Of a DNA stretch of 64,000 nt, positions 1 to 12,700 are shown piece by piece. How positions within the stretch are numbered: position 1 is the stretch's first letter; each line of letters opens with the position of its first letter. A program made the translations under genes and the position numbers. The notes under the pieces were generated by a model. The model was not told where the DNA came from, made no database searches, and was given only the letters and a program-made list of their open reading frames with translations. The DNA comes from Delphinapterus leucas. Taxonomy: Eukaryota > Chordata > Mammalia > Artiodactyla > Monodontidae. The stretch lies in NCBI RefSeq assembly GCF_002288925.2, contig NW_022098076.1:74601873-74665872 (forward strand). Reading direction: 5' to 3'.

Positions 1-394
1 TGGATGACAGGACCAGGACCAGCAGGTAGTCTTGAGACTAGAAAAGGAGAGGTATGACAGCATGTTAAGGTAGGGGAGCTGGTGTTGGGAAGAGGTTGTA
101 TTGTTTGCTGAGGAAGTTAGAAAACACAAGGAGTAGCTGGGAATTTGGAAGACGGAACTTCATTTGTCTGGCTGTTGTGGATGAGGGCTGGACCACCAGC
201 ACGTTAATTAGGTCTTTGATTACATTGAATCCTTTTTACTTTTGCAGGTGCTTGGGGAGGGACAGAGTTGATGCTTTGCACTGAGTGGCCTCTGGCTGTG
301 TCAGCACAAGGTGTTGGGATCATTGCAATCATAACGGGAATAGTCAGCTGTTGCTGAGAGGTGATTCTGTGGGGACGCCATGTGAAGTGATTTA

Positions 395-490
395 CCTTCA
401 TTTTCTCATTTAGCCTTTATACCTCTTCTCAAGGTTAGTTCTATTTTTGTTCACAGATGAGGAAACAGGCACAGAGAGGTTAAGTGGCCA
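395..490 (-). repeat. MIR
   Basis: CACAGATGAGGAAACAGGCA and CAGAGAGGTTAAGTGG are reverse MIR text. Confidence 0.75.
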
Positions 491-738
491 TGATCACACG
501 ACTTCCAGAATCAGGACTCAGTGTCCCACCGCTATCTGGACCAACAGAATTCTTAGACACACCCATGCACTACATATCTTCCATCGCTCTAGCCCCAGTT
601 TATGAGAACGCATGCTGGATTTCAAGAGGCGACTTTGTGTTTTCATACTTTTTTATACTGAGGTATTTACTTACACACACTCAAGTGCGCAAATCTTAAG
701 TGGATAGTAAATACGGTTCCTGAACCCAATTCCAACAT

Positions 739-772
739 GTGTGTGTGAGTTTGTGTGTGTGAGTGTGTGTGT
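739..772 (+). repeat. (TG)n microsatellite
   Basis: GTGTGTGTGAGTTTGTGTGT and following TG units, with small interruptions. Confidence 0.9.
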
Positions 773-2864
773 CTAGGTTTCCCCATACCAACAAGTGATT
801 CTCTGACACCAATAGGGTGTCTGAGAATACAACTCAATTTTAACATTATCTACCCAAAGATGGCATCAGATGTCACAGGTGAAGGGCTCAGTCCCACAAG
901 ACAGCCTTCAGATGCCAGTCACAAGTCCAGGTTGTTACCTGTACTTTTGACCAACTGGCAATAAATCAGAGGTTCCCACAATCCCCTCCTCAGGTTCAAT
1001 TAATTTGCCAGTGTTGTTCACAGAGCTCAGGAAAACCCATTTACTCACTAGATTACCAGTTTATTGTAAAAGGATATTAAAGGATACGAATCAATGGCCA
1101 AAGATGCACAGAGTGGGGTATGTGGGAAGGGGCGTGCGGCTCCCATGCCCTCTTCAAGAGCACCACTCCCCCAATATCTCCATCTGTTCACCAGCCTGGA
1201 AGCTCTCCAAACCCTGTCTTTTTTGGGTCTTAATGGAGGCTTCATAACAAAATCATGATTGACTAAATCATTGGCCAGTGGCAATCGATTCAACCTCAAG
1301 GTCCTCTCCCCTCCCCAGAAATCAGGGGATGGGACTAAAAGTTCCAAGCCTCTAATCACTTGGTTTGTTCTCCAGGCAACCAGCTCCCACACTTGGATGA
1401 GATCCAAAAGTCACGTTTTCTGAAGTGTTTTCAGGAACTGCGGACGAGAGACCAAATACTATCCCGTTGCTCTTATCACTCAGGAAATTCCAAGGGTTTG
1501 GGGAGCTGTGAGCCAGGAAATGTAGATGATGACCAAATATCTGTGAGAAATATCTCATATTTCATATCTCATCTGAATGACCAAACATATATTTTTCCTA
1601 TAAATCACAATATCGCAGATAGCTTAAGGGAGTTTGACACAGTTAGATACCCATGTAACAACGTTCTATGTCAATAAACACATCTGATCTGAAAATGCAG
1701 CAATGATAGATATTGCAGGATGTGCAGGTACAATTTTTTTTTAACTCCAGATGACATTATTTAGAACATAATATTGTAGCATGCACATGGATGGTTTTAC
1801 ATTACATCTTCTTGTTATGATTTATAGAACTCAAGTCTCCTTTATTTTGGAAGATACGTGAATCCAGATGTTCAAGGTATATGAGGTACAAGGTGACATA
1901 AACCAGGACGCCATGGGGGGCTTTCTATGTGTTTATATTAATTCCACTTCACACGATATTACAGATAAACTTTTGTGCTATCCACATAGGGGAGACTTGA
2001 CACGTCCTGTGAATTCCCCAGGAGAAAGAAGGTATATAAATTCAAGGTTTTATTATTGCTACATATGTATCTAAAAATCAATATTTCTATCTGTTTAGCT
2101 ATCGATCTACATGTGCACAATGAGTAGCCATTTAAAACAGGCTTTTTGAAAGCCACGTTGCATTAAGTGGGCTCTCTGTTAAAATAGGTTACATGTATGT
2201 ACATGGCTAAAGGTTACAGGGTGTGGGTATCATTGTACACTATAAACTGGGAGAGTTTGTGGTATAAATATAGATTATTTTTCTATTTAGGACTGTGTAT
2301 GTATCTGTACGTCTCAGATGCCCATAGCTCCATGCATAATCACATGTCATTCGAACGAGATGATATGTTACCAAGGAGGATTGGTCAGTGGAGGATTTTG
2401 TCCGCATGAAGAACAAAAGCCCTCACGTTCTGGAGCCAGGTGTGGGGTGGACACATCAGAGGCAGATCCAGAGGATCCTGGGGAACCTTCGGCTGAGGCC
2501 ACCTCTCCCTTTGTCTCAGCCTGACTCTGAGCCGGCAACTGCCCTCTCAGGACAACTGAGAAGAAGATTCCGTCTATCATGTCCACTGCCTCACTGCAGG
2601 CTTCTTGAATATTTAATAATACCATTTGCCTTCCTAGAAAAAGAGCTCAGAGAAGCCTGTGCAGTCATGGGTACCAGCAGTGGGCAGCAAGGCTGTGGCT
2701 GACACGGAGCAGGGTGGCTATTCATTCCCCTCCAGGAGCATCCCCAAATTGAAAACCCCGACAGATGGCTCTGGATTGAGGATGTGGCAGAGAGGAGAGA
2801 CCACGTGGGTGGTGTCAGGCGCCAGTCAGGAGCCTTGGAAAGGAGGAGGAAGTGCTGAGTTAGT

Positions 2865-2939
2865 ATCAAGTGACCGGGGCATATGCAGTGAGAGGGAAAC
2901 CATCAAGTGACCGGGGCATATGCAGTTGAGAGGGAAACC
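2865..2939 (+). repeat. 37/38-bp tandem duplication
   Basis: The unit starting ATCAAGTGACCGGGGCATAT occurs at 2865-2901 and again at 2902-2939; the second copy has one extra T. Nearly identical copies suggest a recent event. Confidence 0.95.
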
Positions 2940-3579
2940 AGAGACTTATTTTCCACTCACACATAAAAACCTGGCTCAAATTCAGGCTACCACAGAGTAT
3001 TTCATAGAATGGTAAACCAGAATGAACCACCTTGCTCTTCCGATCCCAAGCAAACATTTTACAGACTGGGAAACTGAGGTCCAGATTGTAACCAATCTCT
3101 GAAGTCATCTGGCTGATTAGTGGCCAAGCTGTTTATATAATCCAAGACTCTGCTTCCATTTTTGGAATGATTAGGTTATGCTGCAATAACAAACAGCACC
3201 ACTTTTTCAGTTTCTTAACACACTGGAAGTTTATTTGACCTTCTCTCCAAGTCAGTACCAGTCCTAGTGACTCTGCAGGGCAGCTGCCTTCATGTAGTGG
3301 CTCAGCGGTCTAGGCTGCTTTAGTCTCATGGCACCCCCATCTCAACACGTGCTCCCGTGATTGAAGTGGCAGAGGCATCGGGCACTGAACACCGCATGCC
3401 AGCTCTAAAATGTGTCAGCGCAGGAGCACCTTGTCACTTGAAGTCACAATCCATTGGCAACCCTATCCACAAGACCCTGCCCGATTGCAAAGAGAGATGG
3501 TGAATATAGTTTTCCATATATCCAGGAAGGGGAAAAGAATCAGAAATCTTGGTGACCACTGGTATTAGCCACCATAGCC

Positions 3580-3745
3580 ACATACCAGCTGTTTGACCTT
3601 GGGCAAGTTACTTAACTGTCTGAGCCTCAGTTCCCTCTTTTTTAAAACGGGAAAAATAGTATCTAACCCATAAGTTTGTTGTGCAGATAAATGAGATAAA
3701 GCACATAAAGTGTTTGGCACAGTGTCTGGCATACTATAAGTGTTC
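3580..3745 (+). repeat. MIR
   Basis: GACCTTGGGCAAGTTACTTA, GCCTCAGTTCCC and GTTTGGCACAGTGTCTGGCA are MIR core text. Confidence 0.88.
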
Positions 3746-3761
3746 AAGAAATGGTAGGCAC

Positions 3762-4091
3762 ACACAGACCTACTGGAGAACGGACTTGAGGATATGGGGA
3801 GGGTGAAGGGTGAGCTGTGACAAAGCGAGAGAGAGGCATGGACATATATACACTACCAAACGTAAGGTAGATAGCTAGTGGGAAGCAGCCGCATAGCACA
3901 GGGAGATCAGCTCGGTGCTTTGTGACCACCTAGAGGGGTGGGATAGGGAGGGTGGGAGGGAGGGAGATGCAAGAGGGAAGAAATATGGGAACATATGTAT
4001 ATGTATAGCTGATTCACTTTGTTATAAAGCAGAAACTAACACACCATTGTAAAGCAATTATACCCCAATAAAGATGTTTTTAAAAAAAGAA
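3762..4091 (+). mobile_element. 5'-truncated L1, 3' end only
   Basis: Purine-rich L1 3' UTR (GGGAGGGTGGGAGGGAGGG) followed by GAAACTAACACACCATTG, CCCAATAAAG and an A-rich tail. Target duplication AAGAAATGGTAGGCAC at 3746-3761 and 4092-4107. A young insertion in a MIR tail. Confidence 0.92.
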
Positions 4092-4107
4092 AAGAAATGG
4101 TAGGCAC

Positions 4108-5484
4108 CATTACAAATATTGCATGGTTAGCACACTTTCTACTTGCTTAGACAAGAGGGTAAAGAGGTTGGCAGAGATTGGGAGGAGAGAGGGAGAATAA
4201 CCCTTAAATCCATCATTTTAACAATTAGGCTTCCCAATAAGGCTAGGTCCTAAGGAACAGGTGTGAGTGGCTATTCTTTAGGCTCACAGAATATTAGGTG
4301 TGATCCAGGCACAGCACACCCTGGTGTGACCGCCTGGCATGAGTGGATCTTGCACCTGCCACCTGCCTGTTATAACAGGTTCCTTGGGAGGTCAGGACAG
4401 CACACTCAGAGACTTTCTAATGAAGATACTATACACAGATGTGTAGGTGAGATTAAGGGAACCAGTGGGGAGTGTTGAGTCACCTTTAGGCCTGAGGACA
4501 CAGGGAGGGAATAGTGTTATGGAGTCTAAATGAATGTGCACCGTGGAAGGGGAACCACCCAACAGAAGCGCTAGTGGGAGATAGACACTCCCCGACCATG
4601 ACAAAACCGGGAGAAATCAGGAGGAATAAATAACCAAATCTCTCTCTCTTCCCTCCTTTTCATCTCCTGAAGTCACCAGTCATTGACCAAAGCCAATTGG
4701 AAGCCAGAGGACAAGGGTGCCTGGTGGTCCACAGGGCTCAGCTCCAGGGCAGAGAAGTCATCCAGGGTTGGGGACGCACAGCACCCCTGTACCCCAGCTC
4801 TCCCTCTCTCCGCACCAATCTTAACTGCGGCCTCCTCCTCTCCCTTTCCCCTTCTCTGCTCTCTTGCTTTCACTTTGCCAGGTTGACTGAGCATTTCCTT
4901 AGGTGAAAAGTGCTGCTTGGATGGAGGTCATTAAAGCCACAGGACTTCTAACCACAACATGGAATAAGCAGTTCACAGGAGCCAGCCCAGAGTGTTCCTA
5001 GACGGTCCCATTATAGCAGCCTACTGCGGCTACTGCTATTTTGCGTCAAAGTACAAACACAATTCTTGCCTCTCTAGTCTGTCAGTGAGAGGAATGGCGT
5101 AGTGGGCAGCTGGGGTTTTGTTTGTTTGTTTTGTTTTTGCTGCCTAGCTTCTACTCATCTCATCTTGATTACCATTCCCAGTTCTCTCTGGGGTGTTACC
5201 CTTTCTTCCCCCACTCTCAGCTCACGTCTTCAGGTAGAGCTGACTTGTTCCTGGCTCAGAGGTGGAACATGTGACCTAGACTTCAACCAATCACTGCATC
5301 TAATTCTCCCATACACAGTAACTGGTTCAGGGATGGACATGTAATGCAGTCAGAACAATAAGATATAGTAAGATTTTGTTAGAAATGCTGGAACTAAGAC
5401 TGTTGATGAATTCCAGATAGAACGTTGTAGAAGATATTATGGTTGACTCTCCAGTAGCCATTGCACCCAAGATGATTTTCTAAG
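4108..5484. other. Intergenic, no gene seen
   Basis: Mostly unique sequence with some possible old repeat text around 5,270-5,400. No supported gene. Confidence 0.65.
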
Positions 5485-5811
5485 CAAGAGTTTCTCAACC
5501 TTAGCACCACTGACGTTTTGGACCAGATAGTTCTTTGCTGTGGGGAGCTGTCACTGTGCATCAAAGATGATTAGCAGGGCTTCCCTGGTGGCGGAGTGGT
5601 TGAGAGTCCGCCTGCCGATGCAGGGGACACGGGTTCGTGCCCTGGTCCGGGAGGATCCCGCATGCCGTGGAGCGGCTGGGCCCGTGAGCCATGGCCGCTG
5701 AGCCTGCGCGTCTGGAGCCTGCACGTCCGGAGCCTGCACGTCCGGAGCCTGCACGTCCAGAGCCTGTGCTCCGCAACGGGAGAGGCCACAACAGTGAGAG
5801 GCCCGCGTACC

Positions 5812-5844
<33 letters not shown>

Positions 5845-5985
5845 TGATTAGCAGCATCCCTGTCCTCCGCCCACTAGATGCCAGTAGCACGCCTCACTTT
5901 ATTTATGACAACCAAAAATGTCTTTGAATATTGTCAAATGGCCAATGTGATACATCTTCCCAGGTTGAAAACCACTGATCTAAGC
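5485..5985 (+). mobile_element. MER5A-type hAT-Charlie MITE, split by a CHR-2 SINE
   Basis: Starts TTTCTCAACCTTAGCACCAC, runs through ATCCCTGTCCTCCGCCCACT and AACCAAAAATGTC, and ends GAAAACCACTG. The sequence continues directly across the SINE once one duplication copy is removed. Confidence 0.8.
5578..5840 (+). mobile_element. CHR-2 type SINE with internal 15-bp expansion
   Basis: tRNA-like head (GGCTTCCCTGGTGGCG, B-box GGGTTCG), body and A tail of about 29. Flanked by the duplication AAAGATGATTAGCAG at 5563-5577 and 5840-5854. It sits inside an older MER5A-type element. The body contains a CCTGCACGTCCGGAG unit repeated about four times at 5703-5763, which is unusual for the family. Confidence 0.95.
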
Positions 5986-6631
5986 TAACATGGTAATTTT
6001 ATTCCATGTGTCAGTGGTTGGTTGAGGAATGGGCAAGTGAAGCAATTCTGCACCATAAAACATGAGAAGAAGTCTTCTAGGAGATTCTAGGGGACATTTC
6101 TTCTTTCTGAAGAAAGAGCTGTAGGAAGAGGTAGTTTTCCTTCTTTTCCTGCACCTTGCAATGTCTAATTATGACACTTGAAATTTCAATAGCCATTATG
6201 TGACCGTGAGGGCTCTTCTTCTAGAAAAAGAATTGATACTAGAAATGAAGGAGTAGAAAAAACTTGGCTCCTTGATGACATTGTTGAGGCAATTAGTTAA
6301 CCAATCTGGATCTCACTACATCTTTGGATTTCTTATTGTGTGAGGTGAAAACTTTTCTTATTGATTACACTAACTTGAGTCAGATTTTCTGTTGTTTGCA
6401 ACTCAAGTTATCTTAAGTGACATAGACTTCAGAATGGATGTACACAACCTTGGGAGCTTCTAGATGTTCTCCTGTGATCATGGAGGGAGATCCTACTTAA
6501 GACTTGAGAAAATACAGAGAATGCAGGACTGAGAAGAGAGAAAAGAAATGTAATTTAGTGACAATGGTTTGGACATATCAGAAAATACATTTTCTTGCTT
6601 GGCTTTAGTCCATTAGAGTTGGGTTTCCCGG

Positions 6632-6750
6632 GGACTTCCCTGGTGATCCAGTGCTTAAGACTCAGCGTTTCCACGGCAGGGGGCACAGGTTCCATCCCTG
6701 GTCAGGGAACTAAGGTCCCTTGTGACATGGCCAAAAAAAAAAAAAAAAAG
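6632..6750 (+). mobile_element. Short CHR-family tRNA-derived SINE
   Basis: GGGGACTTCCCTGGTGATCC head, CCCTGGTCAGGGAACTAAG and an A tail of about 17 at 6733-6749. This is a short tRNA-only form. GTTGGGTTTYCC flanks both ends as target duplication. Confidence 0.85.
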
Positions 6751-7139
6751 TTGGGTTTTCCGTCCCTCGCAATAAAAAGTGATCTAACTGATACAGATGG
6801 AATAAGAATAGAGCCTCCAGCATCAGAAAATCACCTCAGAGCAGATGAGAGATTAAGTACTTCGGATGCCAGTCCCCCCAAATTAATCCAAACCCTTTAG
6901 CTGTGTCTACACCAGCAAAGAAAGTAGAATGAGGTACTACCCAACCTCTCCCAGCCCACTTTCCCAAATACAACAAAATACCTATGCCTAAAATATTAAT
7001 AAAATTAAGGAAAGTATGAGCCTCGAATATGGACATGTCACAATTTCAAATTCCACTGACTCACTATAGATTTTGCCTGGATGATCTGTATAGATATTTG
7101 ATCATCTGGGGTGATACTGTATTCATAAAAAGGAAACTT

Positions 7140-7260
7140 AGATACATCCTATCTGACTTTCTCATTTTTCAGAGGAGGAAACTGAGGCCCAGAGAGCAGA
7201 AATGATTACCAAGGTCACGTGGTTACCGAGTGGCAGAGCCAAGACTAGAAGCCACGCCTC
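7140..7260 (-). repeat. MIR
   Basis: AGAGGAGGAAACTGAGGCCC and AAGGTCACGTGG are reverse MIR text. Confidence 0.75.
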
Positions 7261-7324
7261 TCGACAATTCCACTCTTCTTCATTCTCCCTCACCTCACTT
7301 AGCTGATATTGGGTTCTGTTTTCT

Positions 7325-7618
7325 TTTTTCATATATAAATTTATTATTTATTTTTGGTTGCGTTGGGTCTTTGTTGCTGCGCGTGGGCTTTCTCTGGTTG
7401 CGGCGAGTGGGGTCTAGTCTTCGTTGCGGTGCGTGGGCTTCTCATTGCGGTGGCTTCTCCTGTTGCGGAGCACGGGCTCTAGAGAGCAGGCTCAGTAGTT
7501 GTGGTGCACGGGCTTCGTTGCTCCGCGGCATGTGAGATCTTCCCGGACCAGGGCTTGAACCCGTGTGCCCTGCATTGGCAGGCGGATTCTTAACCACTGC
7601 GCCACCAGGGAAGCCCCT
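7325..7618 (-). mobile_element. CHR-type SINE (long form)
   Basis: Reverse-oriented: TTTGGTTGCGTTGGGTC through CCACCAGGGAAGCCCC. Target duplication GGGTTCTGTTTTCT at 7311-7324 and 7619-7632. Confidence 0.93.
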
Positions 7619-7632
7619 GGGTTCTGTTTTCT

Positions 7633-10274
7633 GAAACGGTCCATGCAGACACTGGGGACTTGGCCTGGCTTTCCTGCAGTGGGAGAAGTTACTCTACCAG
7701 GATCCATATCTAATTAGTGGCACCCACAAGAGCATAGGTTGTAAAATCTTTCTAGGGCAGCTGCATCAGCAGCCCTGGGAAGCCCTGGGATGGGAGGGAC
7801 CCTCACCCTCAGCTGGGACAGATGGCCAGTCTGGCAAGGCTGGTCTGGCCGCCTGTTCTTCTTCAGGCAGAGTTGGAGCCAGCTGGATGCTGGAAGATGG
7901 AGTAACCAGAGACAGCAGAGTGGGAGAATGGGCCCTCCCAATGGCAGGAGGCACCGAATCTTTTGTGCCACCAAAAATTCAGTCCAAATTTAAAGCCGAC
8001 ACACAAGTGGAGTGGGCGGGCCTCTGTGATTTGATGGGTTCTCCGAGGCTCTGGCTGCCTAAAAATATCCCCTCTACCCACCAGCCTAGGACATCCTCCC
8101 TTCTTATCGGGCCTGCAATTCCTACCATTAGAGTCACGAAGGTTTTAGATGACAAAGAATGGAGCACGTTTCCCAGCAGGTCACCATTAAAGCAGGCTTC
8201 CTGGCAGTGGAAGGGAGGCCCTTGCGTCTGCTCCTTTTAGCACAAAGAGCTAATACTGCCAGGAGCTCAGAGAAGACAAGAGTGGCCTACTTAACAGTTT
8301 TCGTCCAACTGAGACTGCAGTCACTCAATTCATTCATGCTCCTTTGACCAGGGCCTTGAGGAAATTATCAGGCTTTAGAGAAAATAAGGCAATGAGGCCT
8401 CCAAGCAAAGCATCATTTTCTGTCTCTCCTTGGCACTCACATTTGGGCTGTCTCCCCGTGGGGATCTGGGTCCAAGTTGGAGAACTTTTTCAAGTGCTTG
8501 CTGCAGCCAGAATTCGGGAGCTTCCAGAGCTCTGCAAGGCTCTCCAATGATTGTTGTTGTTTCCCCCTAAATTCCTTCCTACTTCCTCTTGCCACCACTT
8601 TCCCTTGGCCAATCCCAAGGAAAAAAAGGTCTTTAATCCTGGTATGCTCTTTAGAAGTAGAGGGGTGAAATGGCGGGGGGACAAAGCAAGGCAGTGGGAG
8701 AGATTCTCGCCCCTGATTCATTTTGTCCACCCCATGCTGCCGGTGTGAACCACCCTCTGCCCTGCTCTGTCAGGGCTGGGGCCAGGGAGAGAGGTTGACA
8801 GGGAGGGCCAGAGGGAACAGTTGCTGACAGAAAGGGCCTGGCAGGCAGCAGAGTGATTAATGATCTTGGGGTTAGGAAACGGACAACAGCCAAAGGAGAG
8901 GAGGCTGGTATTCACGGGATTGAGAGTTGGGCTTAGAATTTACAGCCTCTGCCTTGAAGGGGAAACTCCCTGAATACTTAAAAAGATGCTTGGTGTAAGC
9001 GCTTATTGGTTGGAATCGGGGTGGGTACCTTGGTTTGGGTCAGGTCGTTCATTCATTCATTAATGAGATGCCCATGGATAAGACTGGAGAAGCCAAATGA
9101 AAGAATGGACTAATGTGACCATTCCTGTGATTGCCAGACACACCCTTGTGAGGGAAGAGAGGAGGGCTTGTCCTTGAAGCAAAAGGATACTCTCATTGTC
9201 ATTCATCCTGGCACAAATTTAACTGGATGCTCGCCCTAAGGATATAAGGAGGAGGGACTTATATTAGAAAGAAAAAAAAAAGTATCTGTTCTCCCCTGAG
9301 TAGAATATCTCCTCAGCTGGCACCCCAAGAACAGCCCCGGAATATTTCTGGTGTGAGTGTGTTTTGGGGCAGGCGGAAGAGGGCTGCCCTTTGTCAGTGG
9401 AGCCAAGCCAGAAGCGAAGCAAGGAAATAGATCTGAAGGATGAGCAGGAGATTTTGATAATTCTCAGTTTTCCTAACTTCTTCCATTAATCCCAGACTTA
9501 GGGAAAAGTCTCCCTAAGGTTTACAGCCTGATCTCAGTGATGCTGTAGTGGCTGAAGGAAGAGGCTGATACCTGCTTGGGACCCAGCAGCAGAGCAGTGA
9601 GCATCATCTCCTCTCCTGAGGTCAGAGAAGTAGCTAGAACTGTGGTAGTTGGAGGGCAGTGGTACACAGTAGGAATGTCATGGAGGTCAGTGGCTGAGGC
9701 AGTGTCTCGGGGATGAGGCAGAGTGAAATAACCTCATGGTCTTTTTCCTGGACGTCGGTAAGGCAACACCCTGGAAAGCACTCCAAGGTGGTCTGAGGGT
9801 CTCAGAAGGCTGGGGTCTCAGCTGAGGTCACTGTAATTTGAGGCACAAACATGTCTCAAGGGGCCCGGCATTGTGTTGGGCTGCAGGGATACAGGGATGA
9901 ATTAGACAAGATCCCTCCCCTTAGGACCTGCTGCCTAAGTGACTTTACTCCATCCCTCCAGGTTGGAACCAGAGGACCCTGGGTAGGAAAAGTCATGCTG
10001 AATCCCCGGCTCAGGGAGACCACTTTGTTACCTTTGTATTGTCCATGTTGCCAGGCCCATGGTTCAACTTTAAGAACCACAGCCTTACAAGATCTGGAAG
10101 AGAGGTTGGAGAGTGTCTGGCCCGGCCCTCTGATTTTACAGACTCAGAGACATCTAAACGGCAGGATCTGGTGGGGGAGAAGGCATCCAGACCTGTCCCT
10201 TGGCAAACGGACACTTTGATATCAGAGCATTGCCCTCACTCCAAGGCAGAGAAGAATAGGTAAGTCCTGTGGCC
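7633..10274. other. Intergenic unique stretch, free of young repeats
   Basis: About 2.6 kb with no SINE or L1 insertion, which stands out here. No coding sequence found. The text at about 9,850-9,945 resembles a common old mammalian repeat. Confidence 0.6.
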
Positions 10275-10480
10275 AAGTGTGCAGGCTCAGACACAAGTAT
10301 TCAAATCCTAGTTCTAGCTCTGTAACCACAGGTATATTATTGACCCTCTTGAAGCCTGCATATCCTGACGTGTAAAGTGGGGACAATAATGACAGCCACT
10401 CACAGGGAGTCTGTTGAGGATTAAACGAGGAAAAATCTGTGGCAAGGGCTTAGTGCTCCGTATGGTACATTAAAAATGCT
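10275..10480 (+). repeat. MIR
   Basis: GCTCTGTAACCACAGGTATA, GTAAAGTGGGGACAATAATG and GAGGATTAAACGAG follow the MIR consensus. Confidence 0.78.
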
Positions 10481-11229
10481 CCATGGTTTTCAATTATTTA
10501 AAAAAAGGGGTTTTAAAAAAAAATAAAAATAAAAAATAAAAAAAGGGTTTTTTTCTCAAAATATGCTTGGGTTGGGATTGATTTGCCTTTTTCTTTTCTG
10601 TTCAAAGTACATGTCAGCTGTAAACCTTGCTGCTTTTCATATCATTAGTCATTACCCATTGATGAGAATACTCTTGTTGAAGCTCTTGCCTCTTCCATTT
10701 TCCTGCAACTCCAGGACTTTTTCTGTACCTCACAGCTTCTGTTATAATACCCCAGGCAAGAGGTAATGTTCCAGTTATCTACTGTTGCATGACAAACTAC
10801 CCTACAATTTAGTGCCTTAAAAAGACAACTGTATATGTCATATCTCATGAGTTTATAAATCAAGAACTTGGGCAGGGCTTGGCTGGGTGATTCTTCCGCT
10901 CCATTTAGTGTTGACAGAGGTTACTTGGAGATACCTGCTTTGCATTTGTGCAAATGGCTGGAATTCTGGGCTCAGCTGGGATGGTCAAGTGTTCGGATGT
11001 AACCTCTCCTGCATGGTGGCTTAAGGTAATCAGACTTCTTTACATGGAGACTCAAGACTCCATTAGCCTGTGCAACAAGAGTGTAACCTAGCTTCAGAAT
11101 TCCCAGGATATTAGTTCTACCACATTCTATTGGTTAATCAAGTCACTAAAGCCACCTTGGAGAATTAGACTCCACGTCTCAAAAGTAAGAGCAGCAACGA
11201 GTTTGCAATCATATTTAATCTACCAGAGG

Positions 11230-12240
11230 TAATGAGAGCATACATATCAACATTTTTATGTAAAAATACAAAGCACTGGGGAAAAAATAAAAAGCAATAT
11301 GCATGATTGTTTATCCCCTCTATGGATGGAGAAACTCTCTAAGCATAAAAGAATTGAAAGAAACCAGAAAGGAGAATTAGAGTTCAAACTTCTGTATTTC
11401 AAAAGAATTGTAGGGTTTCCCTGATGGTGCAGTGGTTAAGAATCTCCCTGCCAATGCAGGGGACACGGGTTTGAGCCCTGGTCTGGGAAGATCCCACATG
11501 CCGCGGAGCAACTAAGCCTGTGAGCCACAGCTACTGAGCCCACGCACCGCATCTACTGAAGCCCGCACGCTCTAGAACCCGTGCTCCGCAGCAAGAGAAG
11601 CCACCACAATGAGAAGCCCACGCACCGCAACAAAGACCCAACACAGCCAAAAATAATAAATAAAAATAAATAAATTTATTAAAAAAAAAGAATTGTACAC
11701 AAAATAAAAATAAACTGAAGCCACAAAAAATAGCTACAATACGTAATAGATTAATATCTCTAAGGTAGAAAGTTAATACAAATCAATAAGAGAAAAAGCC
11801 CAATAGAAAATTAAGAAAAGTAAATGAATAGACAATTCCTCCCAACAAGAAATGCACATGACTAATAAATACGCAGAAAAAAAATTCAATCTCACATAGA
11901 AATTAAAACCACTATAAGATATTTTGTAATCTCTTTGACTTTGGCTGACCAAAAATACTCTCTTGGTTGCTGGCAAAGATATCGGGAGACAGTCACTCTC
12001 AACAAAGCTCCTGGAAATCAGCTTCCAGGAATTATCGGAAAGAAATAATTATCTGCGTGCACAAAGATTTAGAGACAAAGCTATTCATTGCAGTATTGTA
12101 CAAAATAACAAAAAATTGGAGGAAATCTAACAACAAAGGATTGCTTAAATAAATTATGATGTATTCACATAGTGTAATACTATGTAACCATTAAAAGCAA
12201 GGTAAAGTATGCTATCACATGAGAAAAAGACAAGTGATTT
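11230..12240 (+). mobile_element. Old L1M-type fragment, interrupted by a SINE
   Basis: Contains recognisable L1 3' wording such as TATTCATTGCAGTATTGTAC, AAATAAATTATGATGTATTC and ACTATGTAACCATTAAAA. The CHR SINE at 11,413 splits it. Confidence 0.7.
11413..11685 (+). mobile_element. CHR-type SINE (long form) inserted in an L1M fragment
   Basis: GGGTTTCCCTGATGGTGCAG through AACACAGCCAAAAATAATAA and an A-rich tail. Duplication AAAAGAATTGTA at 11401-11412 and 11686-11697. Confidence 0.93.
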
Positions 12241-12356
12241 GCCACTTTCAACTGCATCCTTCTTTGCAGGGTTTGTCTAAATATAACCACATTGAAGAAT
12301 CAAATAATTCTCCAGTTCTGACTTCCAAGGGACCTAATCTATGGTAGTCAATCTTT

Positions 12357-12700
12357 TTTTTTTTTTTTACATCTTTATTGGAGTATAATTGCTTTACAAT
12401 GGTGTGTTAGTTTCCACTTTATAACAAAGTAAATCAGTTATACATATACATATGTTCCCAAATCTCTTCCCTCTTGCGTCTCCCTCCCTCCCACCCTCCC
12501 TATCCCACCCCTCCAGGTGGTCACAAAGCACCGAGCTGATCTCCCTGTGCTATGTGGCTGCTTCCCACTAGCTATCTACCTTACGTTTGGTAGTGTATAT
12601 ATGTCCATGCCTCTCTCTCACTTTGTCACAGCTTACCCTTCCCCCTCCCCATATCCTCAAGTCCATTCTCTAGTAGGTCTGTGTCTTTATTCCTGTCTTA
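12357..12700 (-). mobile_element. 5'-truncated L1, 3' end only, same family as the copy at 3,762
   Basis: Reverse-oriented: T-run, CATCTTTATTGGAGTATAAT and CCCTCCCTCCCACCCTCCC. Duplication TATGGTAGTCAATCTTT at 12340-12356 and 12701-12717. It is cut at nearly the same 5' point as the copy at 3,762. Confidence 0.92.

Larger units (their letters stand above)
1..2860. other. Intergenic, no gene seen
   Basis: A MIR and a TG repeat are listed separately. All open frames are short and lack family similarity, splice context or codon bias. Confidence 0.7.

Noticed and set aside
4860..5100. Possible exon ending at CCAGGTTGAC
   Set aside because: No long frame, no partner exon and no similarity could be seen.
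5578..5660. tRNA-like A and B boxes at the head of the CHR SINEs
   Set aside because: These are SINE polymerase III promoters derived from a tRNA. No copy folds into a convincing intact tRNA gene.
7600..7618. CTCF-like CCACCAGGGAAGCC at SINE ends
   Set aside because: It differs from the CTCF core at two invariant G positions, so it is weak. The site at 19,340 is much better.
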